DNA of 64,000 bases from Allorhodopirellula heiligendammensis (GTDB taxonomy: Bacteria > Planctomycetota > Planctomycetia > Pirellulales > Pirellulaceae). This document shows positions 16,822-26,274 of the stretch, piece by piece. The position numbers and the translations under genes were made by a program. The first letter of the stretch is position 1. The number at the start of each line of letters is the position of its first letter. The notes under the pieces are model-generated. The model worked only from the letters and a program-made list of their open reading frames with translations, did no database searches and was not told the origin of the DNA. The stretch spans positions 682,001 through 746,000 of the forward strand of contig NZ_SJPU01000001.1 in assembly GCF_007860105.1 (NCBI RefSeq). Direction: 5' to 3'.

Positions 16822-19566
16822 ATGTCCGATTCTAAAAACGTCGCCGAAGTCGAAGTCGCCCAAAACGAAGTCGCCCAACAGCTCGGCGAATTGCAACGTT
16901 CCGCTGACGTTGACGTCAATGCATACGAAACACAGGAATGGCTCAGTTCACTCGAATACGTGCTCGACAGTCAGGGCCCAGAACGAGTCAAGTTTCTCAT
17001 CGATCAGCTGCGTGATCGTGCCGCCGAACACGGTGTGCCGCTGTCCGCAGACACGTCGACACCCTACGTCAACACGATTCCGCCCAACGAACAGCCCGCC
17101 TATCCAGGGAACCGGGAATTGGAACGACGGATTAAATCCATTATCCGCTGGAACGCGATGGCGATGGTGGTGCGGGCCGGCAAACGGGGTGGAGGCGTCG
17201 GTGGACACATCAGTACGTTCGCGAGTAGTGCCACGCTGTATGAGGTCGCGTTCAATCACTTTTTCAAAGGGCGTGGTGAGGATGGGTACTCCGGCGACTC
17301 TGTTTATTTTCAGGGCCATGCTTCGCCGGGAATGTACTCGCGGGCCTTTGTCGAGGGTCGGCTCGATGAAACGAAGCTAGAGAACTTCCGCCGCGAACTC
17401 GAAGAGGCGGGCGGCTTGAGCAGCTACCCGCACCCATGGCTGATGCCCGATTTCTGGGAATATCCTACCGTCTCGATGGGCCTCGGTCCAATCATGGCGA
17501 TCTATCAAGCCCGCTTCAACGAATACCTCAATGACCGCGGCTTGAAAGATACGAAAGGTCAGAAGGTTTGGGCGTTTCTGGGTGACGGCGAATGTGACGA
17601 ACCTGAAACACTTGGTGCCATTGGCTTGGCATCGCGAGAGAAACTCGACAACCTGATCTTCGTTATCAACTGCAATCTGCAGCGACTTGACGGTCCGGTC
17701 CGTGGCAACAGCAAAATCATTCAAGAACTTGAATCGATTTTCCACGGTGCGGGCTGGAACGTGATCAAGGTTATTTGGGGCGGGGAGTGGGACGAATTGC
17801 TCGCTCGCGATACTACCGGATTGCTCGCCAAACGCATGAACGAAGTCGTCGACGGCCAGTACCAGAAGTACACGTCGATGCCAGGCAGTTACATCCGCGA
17901 GCACTTCTTCGGCAAATACCCCGAACTGCTTGAGTTGGTGAAGCATCTCTCCGACGAGAAACTTGAAAAGATCCGTCGTGGCGGACATGATCCTGAAAAG
18001 GTCTATGCAGCGTATAAGCAAGCGACCGAGCTGAATAACGGCAAACCGACTGTGATTCTGGCGAAAACCGTCAAGGGCTATGGGCTTGGTGAAGCTGGCG
18101 AAGGCCGCAACGTGGCCCACAATCAAAAGAAGATGAACGAGGCTGAGTTGCTCGAGTTCCGCACACGATTTGGGATCCCCATCAGTGACGAGGAAGTCGG
18201 GAATGCCCCCTTCTACAAACCGCCAGCCGGCGGTGCGGAGATGAAATATCTGCAGGCCCGCCGCCAAGAGCTGGGAGGCTATCTGCCGAGTCGGCCGACG
18301 ACCCATCCGACGCTGGAAGTCCCCTCGATGGACGACTTCGCCAAACTCATCAGCAAGCTCGAGAACAAGAGCATCAGTACGACTTTTGCGGCGGTGCAAA
18401 CGCTGATCGCAATGTGCCGCGATAAAAAGATCGGGAAGAATGTTGTGCCGATTGTGCCCGATGAATCTCGCACGTTCGGGATGGAGGGCATGTTCCGCCA
18501 ATTCGGTATCTACGCCCATGCGGGCCAAAACTACGAGCCCGCCGATTCGGACCAGCTCTCGTACTACAAAGAAGCTCAGGACGGCCAGATTCTCGAGGAA
18601 GGTATCACCGAATGCGGCTCGATGAGTAGCTTCAACGCTGCCGGTACTGCCTACAGCTGTCATGGCGTAAGCATGATTCCGTTCTTTATCTATTACAGCA
18701 TGTTTGGTTTCCAGAGAATCGGCGATTCAATCTGGGCTGCTGCCGACATGCGAGCGAAGGGGTTCCTCGTCGGTGGTACCGCAGGGCGAACGACGCTCAA
18801 TGGAGAAGGTCTCCAGCACCAAGACGGGCATAGTCTGCTCAATGCGATCGCATTTCCGACAGTGCGTGCCTACGACCCGGCGTTTGCTTATGAAGTCGTC
18901 GTGATCGTGCAAGAGGGATTGCAACGGATGTTCGCCGATGGTGAGCAGTGCATTTATTACATCACCGCCGAAAACGAAGAGTACATGCATCCCGAAATGC
19001 CTGAAGGTTGCCAAGAAGGCATCATCAAGGGCATGTACAAGTTTAAGAGCGTCGATGTCGACGGCGGCAAACAACGCGTGCAGCTGTTCGGCAGTGGTGC
19101 GATTTTGAATTCAGTGCTGAAGGCCCAAGAGATCCTCGCCGAGAAATACTCCGTCGCTTCGGACGCCTGGAGCGTGACCAGTTACACGCAGCTTCGCCGC
19201 GATGCTGGTGCCTGCGAGCGTTGGAACCGTCTGCACCCCACCGGGACACCGCGCCGCAGCTATCTCGAAGAAACGCTCGAGGGTGTTGAAGGACCATTTA
19301 TCTCCGCGAGCGACTACGTTCGCGCCCTGGGAGAGCAATTGACACCATGGATTCCTGGTGACTACTACGTGCTCGGGACTGACGGAATGGGCCGCAGCGA
19401 TACCCGTGAGGCACTGCGTCGACACTTCGAGGTCGATGCTGAGTCAATCGTGATCGCCACTCTGTACCGTTTAGCCAAAGCGGGTGAGTTTGAAATGTCC
19501 GACGTCGCCCAAGCAATCAAGGATCTCGACTACAATCCGGATAAAGTCGATCCCTACTTTGCATAG
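16822..19566 (+). CDS. aceE: Pyruvate dehydrogenase E1 component, homodimeric type
   Basis: A 914-residue thiamine-diphosphate enzyme that decarboxylates pyruvate and acetylates the lipoyl arm of E2. ATG 16822 (MSDSKNVAEV) is preferred over the TTG one codon upstream. The single-chain length matches E. coli AceE (887) and not the split alpha/beta type. The ThDP motif is GDGECDEPE followed by INCNLQRLDGPVRGNSK. GGHISTFASSATLYE, GQKVWAFLGDGE and the TGRTTL-like TAGRTTLNGEGLQHQDGHS are recognisable family blocks. It forms an operon with aceF 128 bp downstream; the E3 gene (lpd) is not in the window. Confidence 0.96.
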   Translation: MSDSKNVAEVEVAQNEVAQQLGELQRSADVDVNAYETQEWLSSLEYVLDSQGPERVKFLIDQLRDRAAEHGVPLSADTSTPYVNTIPPNEQPAYPGNRELERRIKSIIRWNAMAMVVRAGKRGGGVGGHISTFASSATLYEVAFNHFFKGRGEDGYSGDSVYFQGHASPGMYSRAFVEGRLDETKLENFRRELEEAGGLSSYPHPWLMPDFWEYPTVSMGLGPIMAIYQARFNEYLNDRGLKDTKGQKVWAFLGDGECDEPETLGAIGLASREKLDNLIFVINCNLQRLDGPVRGNSKIIQELESIFHGAGWNVIKVIWGGEWDELLARDTTGLLAKRMNEVVDGQYQKYTSMPGSYIREHFFGKYPELLELVKHLSDEKLEKIRRGGHDPEKVYAAYKQATELNNGKPTVILAKTVKGYGLGEAGEGRNVAHNQKKMNEAELLEFRTRFGIPISDEEVGNAPFYKPPAGGAEMKYLQARRQELGGYLPSRPTTHPTLEVPSMDDFAKLISKLENKSISTTFAAVQTLIAMCRDKKIGKNVVPIVPDESRTFGMEGMFRQFGIYAHAGQNYEPADSDQLSYYKEAQDGQILEEGITECGSMSSFNAAGTAYSCHGVSMIPFFIYYSMFGFQRIGDSIWAAADMRAKGFLVGGTAGRTTLNGEGLQHQDGHSLLNAIAFPTVRAYDPAFAYEVVVIVQEGLQRMFADGEQCIYYITAENEEYMHPEMPEGCQEGIIKGMYKFKSVDVDGGKQRVQLFGSGAILNSVLKAQEILAEKYSVASDAWSVTSYTQLRRDAGACERWNRLHPTGTPRRSYLEETLEGVEGPFISASDYVRALGEQLTPWIPGDYYVLGTDGMGRSDTREALRRHFEVDAESIVIATLYRLAKAGEFEMSDVAQAIKDLDYNPDKVDPYFA

Positions 19567-19694
19567 AAAGAGAAAATGAGGGTTCAGGGTTCAGCGTTCA
19601 GAAATAGAACGCATGGGCCTCGTTTTGAATCCTCTCGTTGAACGCTCTTTCTGCTTGACACCCTCCAACCTGAATCCTCTTTCTACTTTTTCTC
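19567..19694. repeat. aceE-aceF spacer with imperfect inverted repeat
   Basis: The stretch GGGTTCAGGGTTCAGCGTTC (from about 19582) is partly complementary to TTGAACGCTC (19637-19646) and CCTGAATCCTC further on. It looks like decayed copies of a short interspersed element between two co-transcribed genes. It could fold in the mRNA and affect E1:E2 ratio, but this is speculation. Confidence 0.35.
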
Positions 19695-21113
19695 ATGCAA
19701 ATCAAACTTCCTGAACTGGGCGACGGAATCGAATCTGGCGACGTCCTCGAAATCTTCGTTTCCGTCGGCGACGTGATCGAAGCGGGCCAAGACATCGTCG
19801 AGATGGAAACGGACAAAGCTACTGTACCAGTGCCCGCCGATGCCGCCGGCAAAGTTACGAAGATTTCTGTCAGCGAGGGTGACACCGTTCCCATCGGTGG
19901 CGTGTTGATCGAAGTCGAAGCAGCGGAGGGAGCTGGTGAGGAGTCTCCTGTAGCGGAAACTCCAAAGGCGGAGTCCAAGGCCGAATCGAAGCCAGAGCCT
20001 AAGCCCGAGCCCAAGGCAGAAGCGAAGCCCGAGCCGAAAGCTGAGCCGCAGCCCCAGGCGAAACAAGCCCCGGCCGCAACGCCCCCCAGTCAGCCCGCTG
20101 CCCCCGCCGCGCCGGTAGCTCCCGCGACGATCGAGCCAGCCGCCGCGTCGACCGACGCGAGCTCAATCCCTGCTGGCCCTGCGATTCGGAAATTGGCCCG
20201 CGAAACCAGTGTTGATCTTGCCAGTGTTCGGGGTACCGGTCCCGGTGGACGAATCACCCGTGACGACGTGCTCGCTGCGGTTCGCTCGGCCAGTCAGGTC
20301 AAGGCCGCCCCAGCAGCCAGCAGTGGTGGAGGAGCACCTTCGCGACCAGCACGCCCTGCCGCCCCAGTGTCGAAGGATTTACCCGGTACGGCCGATCAAG
20401 ATGATTTTGGGCCTATCCGAGTTGAGCGAATGAGCAAGATTCGCAAAACGATTTCCGCGCAAATGCATGCGTCATGGTCGAATGTCCCACGCGTCACTAA
20501 TTTTGACGACGCTGACATTACCGATCTGGAACGACTGCGGAAATCCAGCAAAGAGGACTATGCTGCCCAGGGTTTGAAGCTCACGACAATGCCGTTTCTG
20601 ATCAAAGCGGTAGCCACGGCGCTGCGGCATCACCCCACCATTAACGCGGTGATTGACAGCGAAAACGAGCAGATTGTTTACAAGGACTATGTCAATATTG
20701 GCATCGCTGTCGATACTGATCGTGGTCTCGTCGTCCCCGTTTTGAAGGACGTTGATCGCATGGGTATTCCCGACATTGCTCGAGGCCTCGCTGAAACGGC
20801 CGGCAAGGTGCGAGGAGGGCAGTTCGCCGTCAGTGATCTGAAGGGCGGTTCGTTTACGATCAGCAATCTTGGAGCCATTGGTGGGCAATACAGCACACCG
20901 ATCGTCAACATTCCTGAAGTCGCAATTTTGCTGGTTGGACGCAGCCGAAAACTGCCTGTCGTGATGCCTGACGACTCGATCCAGCCACGGCTGATGATGC
21001 CGCTGAGCCTGTCGTACGACCACCGGCTCGTCGATGGTGGTACCGCAGCCCGGTTCCTCAACGATGTGATTGGATACCTCCAAGCACCCAGCCGTTTGCT
21101 GTTAGCGCTGTAG
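19695..21113 (+). CDS. aceF: Pyruvate dehydrogenase E2, dihydrolipoamide acetyltransferase
   Basis: A 472-residue core subunit that moves the acetyl group from E1 to CoA. Residues 1-75 are one lipoyl domain with the lipoylated Lys in VEMETDKATVPV. A long Lys/Glu/Pro/Ala linker follows (KPEPKPEPKAEAKPEPK). The peripheral-subunit-binding domain is near residues 155-195 (GPAIRKLARETSVDLASV, GPGGRITRDDVL). The catalytic domain occupies about 230-472, with the active-site motif YDHRLVDGG. E. coli AceF has three lipoyl domains; the single one here is common elsewhere. It is co-directional with aceE. Branched-chain E2 is the alternative, but linkage to aceE makes pyruvate the substrate. Confidence 0.95.
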   Translation: MQIKLPELGDGIESGDVLEIFVSVGDVIEAGQDIVEMETDKATVPVPADAAGKVTKISVSEGDTVPIGGVLIEVEAAEGAGEESPVAETPKAESKAESKPEPKPEPKAEAKPEPKAEPQPQAKQAPAATPPSQPAAPAAPVAPATIEPAAASTDASSIPAGPAIRKLARETSVDLASVRGTGPGGRITRDDVLAAVRSASQVKAAPAASSGGGAPSRPARPAAPVSKDLPGTADQDDFGPIRVERMSKIRKTISAQMHASWSNVPRVTNFDDADITDLERLRKSSKEDYAAQGLKLTTMPFLIKAVATALRHHPTINAVIDSENEQIVYKDYVNIGIAVDTDRGLVVPVLKDVDRMGIPDIARGLAETAGKVRGGQFAVSDLKGGSFTISNLGAIGGQYSTPIVNIPEVAILLVGRSRKLPVVMPDDSIQPRLMMPLSLSYDHRLVDGGTAARFLNDVIGYLQAPSRLLLAL

Positions 21114-21122
21114 GCATCCGTG

Positions 21123-21165
21123 GGACAGGCCTCCAGACTGTCATTTCCGTGCGGACAGGCCCTGA
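21123..21165. repeat. Interspersed-repeat remnant after aceF
   Basis: GACAG (21124-21128) and CTGTC (21138-21142) bracket a short loop, and a second GGACAGGCC follows at 21153. The arrangement resembles the gacaggc-type planctomycete intergenic hairpins. It may act as the 3' end of the aceEF transcript. Confidence 0.4.
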
Positions 21166-21228
21166 ATCCATCTACCGACGGATAACGGGCTGTCGTGCGG
21201 TTGGCGGCGTTTTAAATGAGTAGTTTCG

Positions 21229-21984
21229 TTGACTAGCGGACCCGATCCATTGGCTGATGCAAACGGTTTGCCGTCGAGTCCGGCAGCGCCACGCGTTCTC
21301 GTTGGCGTTTGCACGTACAACGAGGTGGGTAATATCCGTGAAATGCTGCGGCAGATCACCCAGGCGCTGCCGACGGCCGATATTCTCGTGGTCGATGACA
21401 ATTCGCCCGATGGCACTGCTGCAGCGGTCCGAGACTATGCCTCCCAGACTGGTCTGACATCCGTCAAATGTCATGTTCGTGAACAACGTGGACTTGGTGG
21501 TGCCATCCTAACGGCAATGGCGGCAGCGATCGAAGGTGGCTACGACCTGTTCTGCAACCTGGATGGTGATTTATCGCACAGCCCGGCGGATCTGCCCCGA
21601 CTCGTCGACGCAGTTGTTGCTGGCGCTGACGTGGCTGTTGGGTCTCGATACGTCGCCGGCGGCAAAATCATTGGCTGGCCGCTGCGGCGAAAATGGATGA
21701 GCCATTGCATCAACGCGATCACCCGCCGCCGGTTAGGGCTGCCAGTCCGTGATGCCAGTGGTTCGTTTCGTTGCTACCGAGTCAGTAGGCTCGCGCAGCT
21801 CGACCTTAGCGATCGTTCTTACGAGGGCTACGCGTTCATCCAAGAGGTCCTGTTGAGGCTTCATCACGCGGGCGCCAAATTTACGGAGGTCCCAATTACG
21901 TTTACCGAGCGTATCGAAGGCAAGAGCAAGCTCAACCTGAGCGAAGCTATCCGCTCAGGTTGGACCGTGTTCCGCATGAAATGA
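21229..21984 (+). CDS. Polyprenol monophosphomannose synthase-like glycosyltransferase (GT2)
   Basis: A 251-residue GT-A fold enzyme of the dolichol-phosphate mannose synthase type. It transfers a sugar (usually mannose from GDP-mannose) to a polyprenyl phosphate at the inner face of the cytoplasmic membrane. Motifs: VGVCTYNEVGNIREML, the nucleotide-binding VVDDNSPDGT, the DxD-like LDGDLSHSPADLP, GSRYVAGGKIIGWP, and SKLNLSEAI near the C terminus. There are no C-terminal membrane helices, so it belongs to the soluble DPM1 group. No in-frame ATG is available; translation probably starts at TTG 21229. It lies 115 bp after aceF, separated by a repeat. Confidence 0.85.
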   Translation: MTSGPDPLADANGLPSSPAAPRVLVGVCTYNEVGNIREMLRQITQALPTADILVVDDNSPDGTAAAVRDYASQTGLTSVKCHVREQRGLGGAILTAMAAAIEGGYDLFCNLDGDLSHSPADLPRLVDAVVAGADVAVGSRYVAGGKIIGWPLRRKWMSHCINAITRRRLGLPVRDASGSFRCYRVSRLAQLDLSDRSYEGYAFIQEVLLRLHHAGAKFTEVPITFTERIEGKSKLNLSEAIRSGWTVFRMK

Positions 21985-22083
21985 TTTGTTAAGATCAGGC
22001 TTCCGCGTTCAGTCCTGCGCTCGAGCGTTTTTCGCCAGTTAGCAGTCATCCAACCTCACTTGGTCCTCTCTTTCCAATTCGTT

Positions 22084-22968
22084 ATGAACACGCCACTCAC
22101 ACGACGCAGTATTCTCTCAAGTTCGTTCGCTACCGCTGCAGGAGCCGCGACTCTCATGGGCGGCTCACTTCGCGGTGATGAACCCGAGTCCGCCATGCCA
22201 TCGGTCGATGCAAAAGCGGGCCGACTGAATCAGTCGGTCTGTAAGTGGTGCTACAACGGCATGTCACTGGACGAGTTGGCGTCGCATGCCCAGTCGATGG
22301 GCTTGGTGGGAATCGACCTGCTCGGTCCTGCTGATTTTCCAACGCTGAAGAAACATGGCTTGGTTTGCACGATGGTCGGATCGCATTCGCTCACCAATGG
22401 ACTGTGTGACACTAAGTATCACGATGAAGCGCTGGAGAAGATGGCTGACGCGATCGCAGCGACGTCAGCAGAGGGTTGGCGAAATGTGATTTGCTTTAGT
22501 GGCAATGCCCGAGGTATCGATCGCAAGGTAGGGATGAAGAATTGCGTCGATGCCTTGCGGAAGATCGTGCCGGTCGCTGAAGCCGCAAATGTCACACTCC
22601 AGATGGAATTGCTCAATAGCAAAGTCGACCATGCTGATTATATGTGTGACAACAGCGAGTGGGGCGTGGAACTGGTGAAGCAAGTTGCCAGTGACAATTT
22701 CAAGTTGCTGTACGACATCTACCACATGCAGATCATGGAGGGTGACATCATTCGCACTATTGAAAAGAACCATCCTTACTACGGTCACTACCACACTGCG
22801 GGCAATCCAGGTCGTCACGAACTCGACGACACGCAGGAGTTATTTTATCCGCCGATCGCTCGCGCCATCGCTGACATCGGATACCAGGGATACTTCGCTC
22901 ACGAATTCATCCCCGCTGGCGACCCTCTCAAAGGCCTCCGCAGTGCTGTTGCCCAGTGCACGGTGTGA
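22084..22968 (+). CDS. Tat-exported sugar phosphate isomerase/epimerase (hydroxypyruvate isomerase-like)
   Basis: A 294-residue TIM-barrel protein with a twin-arginine signal (TRRSILSSSFATAAGAATL). The start is ATG 22084 (MNTPLTRRS); an upstream TTG extension is disregarded. The barrel motifs are CKWCYNGMSLDEL, VGIDLLGPADFPTL, VTLQMELLNSKVDH, LLYDIYHMQIMEGD and YYGHYHTAGNPGRHELDD. They supply the Glu, Asp, His and Glu ligands typical of hydroxypyruvate isomerase and related AP-endonuclease-2-family enzymes. Tat export of such isomerases is a recurring planctomycete trait and suggests a periplasmic role in sugar turnover. The true substrate is not known. Confidence 0.85.
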   Translation: MNTPLTRRSILSSSFATAAGAATLMGGSLRGDEPESAMPSVDAKAGRLNQSVCKWCYNGMSLDELASHAQSMGLVGIDLLGPADFPTLKKHGLVCTMVGSHSLTNGLCDTKYHDEALEKMADAIAATSAEGWRNVICFSGNARGIDRKVGMKNCVDALRKIVPVAEAANVTLQMELLNSKVDHADYMCDNSEWGVELVKQVASDNFKLLYDIYHMQIMEGDIIRTIEKNHPYYGHYHTAGNPGRHELDDTQELFYPPIARAIADIGYQGYFAHEFIPAGDPLKGLRSAVAQCTV

Positions 22969-23194
22969 ATCGCCTCCAACAACCCTGCGTCGTCTTGGCA
23001 TGGAGAAAGCAGCCCTCCTGCATCACTGCTGGCCTCAGCGGGGTGAGCGTTGCCGATCTTACCTCGCCGGCAAGTGGTAACTGAGCCTGGGCCACGGGCT
23101 TGCGTCTCAGATCCTGGGATTTAGTCCACGGGTTATCAGACGCGGTACATGCCAGTGCGTCAAAACCAGCTTGAACCCCAACGGGGTTGCGCCC
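22969..23194. other. Convergent intergenic region with repeat-like segments
   Basis: No gene is seen. CCTGGG..CCACGGG occurs twice near 23088-23140 as an imperfect direct repeat. A 6-bp hairpin (AACCCC-AAC-GGGGTT, 23174-23188) follows the stop of the minus-strand TolC-like gene and could end both convergent transcripts. Confidence 0.35.
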
Positions 23195-24514
23195 TTACCA
23201 CGCTGCAGTGTCGTTACCGGTGGCGTGATGGAAATTGTCGATGGCCAGGGCGAGGTCTTTTTGACGTGCGAGTCGATTGCCTCGCAGTTGATAGATTTCC
23301 AGTTCAACGAGCAGGTCGCTGCCGGGATTGGCCGCATCGATCTGGATCTTGCCGCGTGCCTCATCGAGTCGCTCGGTGGCCAGTTGCAATTGTTCGTCGA
23401 CGAGTTGTAGCCTCGCCTCGGCGCTCCTCACATCGAGCACGGCCTGCAGGGTTTCATTGCGGATGACGTCTTCAAGCGACCGCTGCAGTTCGCCGCATTG
23501 ACACCGCCTCGCGTTCAGGTCGTTGTCGGTGTTGTCGTCTTTGAAGCACTTGAGGATTCCCATTGCCGCCTTGGCCAGGGACAGACCCGTGCCTGGACTG
23601 AGGGTACCCATCAGCAATCGTGCGGCGTCGAGATTGCAACGATTGAGATCGCGACAGAGGACTCGCACGGCCCGCAGATCATGACGCTGGACCAGTGCTG
23701 TTGCGACCGCTTCGCCGGCACCGATTGCAATCGCATCGGTTGGTAGCGCGTCGACCATGACCGCCGTGGCAACCTCCGCTTCGTTGCGTCCGGTCAACCG
23801 TGACAGCTCTTGGCGAAGTTTCAATGCGTTGAACGATTGCTCGGTTTTCACGTCGAGGAGATCGAATCGGGCCTGACGCAGCTTCAATGGGTTGGCGTCG
23901 GGGATATCCAATCGTTCCGCTTCATCTGCCAGCGAAATGAGCTTGTCCTGCGCGGCGATCGCCTCGTCGGCCACTTCCACAGCCAGTGTGGCGGCAACCA
24001 GTTTGTGGTAGGTGGTCTTCGCTTGGGTGGCGCTTTCACTGCGCCGAGCCAGTGCCACCTCACGCAAGACATTCTGCACCAGTCTCGCGGCACAGCATGC
24101 ATCGGAGTCGTTGGTATCGATGCCCCGCATCACGGCGTTGGCTTCGGAGTCAATGGATCGTGCCGCCGGTGAGTGATCGTATGCCCACTGCCCCACATCG
24201 GCCGCTGTGTAGGCGGGCAGGAGCGTTTCCGTAGAGGTTTCGGCCAGGTCCGTTGGACCGGCAAGATCGACTAGGTCCTCGACGTACGCTGGACTGGGGA
24301 CGGTTGGAGCTAGCGAATCGATGGTGATGTCATCGCCTAGCGATGGGACGCTTTCACCGTGAGCATCGTGATCTCCTCGCGCCCACGCCAAGGGCACGCC
24401 GAGCGCCTGGGCAGCATGCGGCGATGCATACCAACACACCGTTCCCGGAGCGAGAGTGGCGAGCAAGAGCGACAGGCCGAAGCGTCGGTAGGGGATCATG
24501 TGATTCGTTGACAT
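23195..24514 (-). CDS. TolC-like outer-membrane efflux family protein (tentative)
   Basis: A 439-residue exported protein with a signal peptide (LSLLLATLAPGTVCWYASPHAAQA). After a Pro/Asp-rich linker the body is almost wholly helical with heptad spacing (VLREVALARRSESATQAKTT, KLRQARFDLLDVKTEQ, ALKLRQELSRLTGRNE, VRSAEARLQLVDEQLQLATE). This matches the long alpha-barrel helices and the R(Q)EL..LTG signature seen in outer-membrane factors. It contains an unusual Cys-bearing insertion (ILKCFKDDN..NARRCQCGE). The predicted role is the outer-membrane channel of a tripartite exporter, but no membrane-fusion protein or pump is adjacent, so function is uncertain. Confidence 0.6.
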   Translation of the reverse strand: MSTNHMIPYRRFGLSLLLATLAPGTVCWYASPHAAQALGVPLAWARGDHDAHGESVPSLGDDITIDSLAPTVPSPAYVEDLVDLAGPTDLAETSTETLLPAYTAADVGQWAYDHSPAARSIDSEANAVMRGIDTNDSDACCAARLVQNVLREVALARRSESATQAKTTYHKLVAATLAVEVADEAIAAQDKLISLADEAERLDIPDANPLKLRQARFDLLDVKTEQSFNALKLRQELSRLTGRNEAEVATAVMVDALPTDAIAIGAGEAVATALVQRHDLRAVRVLCRDLNRCNLDAARLLMGTLSPGTGLSLAKAAMGILKCFKDDNTDNDLNARRCQCGELQRSLEDVIRNETLQAVLDVRSAEARLQLVDEQLQLATERLDEARGKIQIDAANPGSDLLVELEIYQLRGNRLARQKDLALAIDNFHHATGNDTAAW

Positions 24515-24813
24515 CCCTGTCTCACGATTTTCATAGCGGGAAGATGACGAGATGTCTGTGTTTTCGGAAGAATTGTGTGAGTCCCGCAGAATTCGTGGGT
24601 GTTGTCTAACTGTGCCGACTAGGGGCGGTGGCTATGCCGTGAAACTCCGACTGCGCGTGTAGGTCCGATAGTTTGTAACGATTACGAAGGTTTTTCTAAT
24701 GAGAGGGGTTGTGATGATCCGATGCTAAATGACGTCGAATCTCCCACAGCACGATGTTGGTCGGTGACCACCGCCTGCGAATCTGGAATCTACTCATGTT
24801 TGTCTCCGAAACT

Positions 24814-26205
24814 ATGACGACCCTCACGCCGGCACATCCCGTTCGCTCTCTTTGGGTTGCCATCATTCTCATGATGATGGCGGGCGTCTCCACATGGGAC
24901 GCAGCAGACACTTACGCCGCACCGCAAGGTGCGGCGGTCCAGACGAAATGGGCCCCTGGTCAAGTCGACGCTGACGCCACACGGGTCGCGGCACGGTCAC
25001 CCCAGTTAGTGCAACGATCAAGCGTTCGCCGTCAGAGCATTGCGAGCAACTCTGGCCGCTCGACACAGCGTCCGTCAAACGGACAGGTGCAGCAGGTAGG
25101 CTTCCTGGAAGACTATGGCGCTCACGGAAACGTTTGCGATTGCAATGAGTGTGCTGGCTATGACCCCGCCTGTGGCATCGAGGGTGGGATTCTCTTGGAG
25201 CCGAACTGTGGCTTGGAGCCCATTTACGCGATGGAGGCGAGCTGTGGGTTGGAACCAGCATGTGGCATGGAATCTTTCGGCGGTGATGCCTGCGGCTGTG
25301 ACTCCTGCAGTTCCGGGTACGGGACCTGCGATGGTTTCAGCAATAACCGCTACTGTGAGCCAGCTCGCTTTCCGCTTTTTCTACCCGTGTTAGGAGTGGA
25401 CTGGAGTCGGTTTGAGTTCTTCTATGGAACTCAGGCCTTTCTGAATCCGATGAATGTCCCTGCTACCGGATCGGGCACGAATGCCAACAGCGGCAGCTTT
25501 GGATTTCATGAGGGTTTTAACGAAGGACGCGACCTCAAAAAGTTGTTTGATATCGACCTGTCGGCTCAGTTCGGCCTCCGCGCCACGCAGAATAACCTCG
25601 AGGGCCAGCAATTTACCGAACAACACCGCAATCAGATCTTTCTCACCGGTGGCTTGTTTCGCCGGGTCGACTACGGGCTACAGTATGGTGTGGTGTTGGA
25701 CTACCTGAGCGACAATTGGTACTACGACACGGACCTCCTGCAGCTGCGAGGTGAGCTGAGCTGGAAGTTGTCGCCACGACAAAACTTCGGCTTCCACTGG
25801 ATGGCCGGCCTCAACGATGACACGGTCCCCACACTCGTTACCAATCAGTCGGGCACCGTGTTCAATGGCAGCCAAACGGTCCAAGCCAGCGATCAGTATC
25901 GTGCCTTCTATCGATACTGCTTCGGTCCGACAGGGCAATGGACGTCTTACATCGGAGGCACCGACAACAATCACTTTCTGATTGGCAGCGACATCGACGT
26001 GCCGCTCGCTGGTGGATTGTCGATGAAAGTCGGCTCGACCTACTTCGCGCCTACGGGTGACACTTCGGTTCCAAAGTATCAATCCGAAGGATGGAATGTG
26101 GGAATCAGTATGGTCTATCGTCCAGGTTGTCGAACGGGATCCAATCGCTACCTGCGTCCGATGTTCAACGTTGCTGATAACGGATCGTTCTTCGTGTACA
26201 GGTAG
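24814..26205 (+). CDS. Cys-rich planctomycete surface protein, beta-barrel-like
   Basis: A protein of about 463 residues. ATG 24814 (MTTLTPAHPV) is chosen because a hydrophobic signal (LWVAIILMMMAGVSTW) follows; upstream ATGs at 24754 and 24796 are possible and none has a clear ribosome site. A Cys-rich segment carries repeated CGLEP/CGMES units (NCGLEPIYAMEASCGLEP) and CGCDSCSSGYGTCDG. The second half is a beta-rich domain with alternating aromatic residues (LFRRVDYGLQYGVVLDYL, FGFHWMAGLNDD) and resembles an outer-membrane barrel. The architecture parallels the BBP7 protein at 4071. The function is unknown; a wall or porin-like role is inferred. Confidence 0.7.
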   Translation: MTTLTPAHPVRSLWVAIILMMMAGVSTWDAADTYAAPQGAAVQTKWAPGQVDADATRVAARSPQLVQRSSVRRQSIASNSGRSTQRPSNGQVQQVGFLEDYGAHGNVCDCNECAGYDPACGIEGGILLEPNCGLEPIYAMEASCGLEPACGMESFGGDACGCDSCSSGYGTCDGFSNNRYCEPARFPLFLPVLGVDWSRFEFFYGTQAFLNPMNVPATGSGTNANSGSFGFHEGFNEGRDLKKLFDIDLSAQFGLRATQNNLEGQQFTEQHRNQIFLTGGLFRRVDYGLQYGVVLDYLSDNWYYDTDLLQLRGELSWKLSPRQNFGFHWMAGLNDDTVPTLVTNQSGTVFNGSQTVQASDQYRAFYRYCFGPTGQWTSYIGGTDNNHFLIGSDIDVPLAGGLSMKVGSTYFAPTGDTSVPKYQSEGWNVGISMVYRPGCRTGSNRYLRPMFNVADNGSFFVYR

Positions 26206-26274
26206 AAACGAAGTAGAGGATCCAGGACGATTTCTTAAAGTCCTGAACCCTCGTGACGCAGCACCGTTACCCTG

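Noticed and set aside
17377..18663. A 428-codon open frame on the minus strand
   Set aside because: It lies fully antisense to aceE, whose family motifs are intact. Long antisense frames are expected from GC-rich codon use, and its translation shows no recognisable domain.
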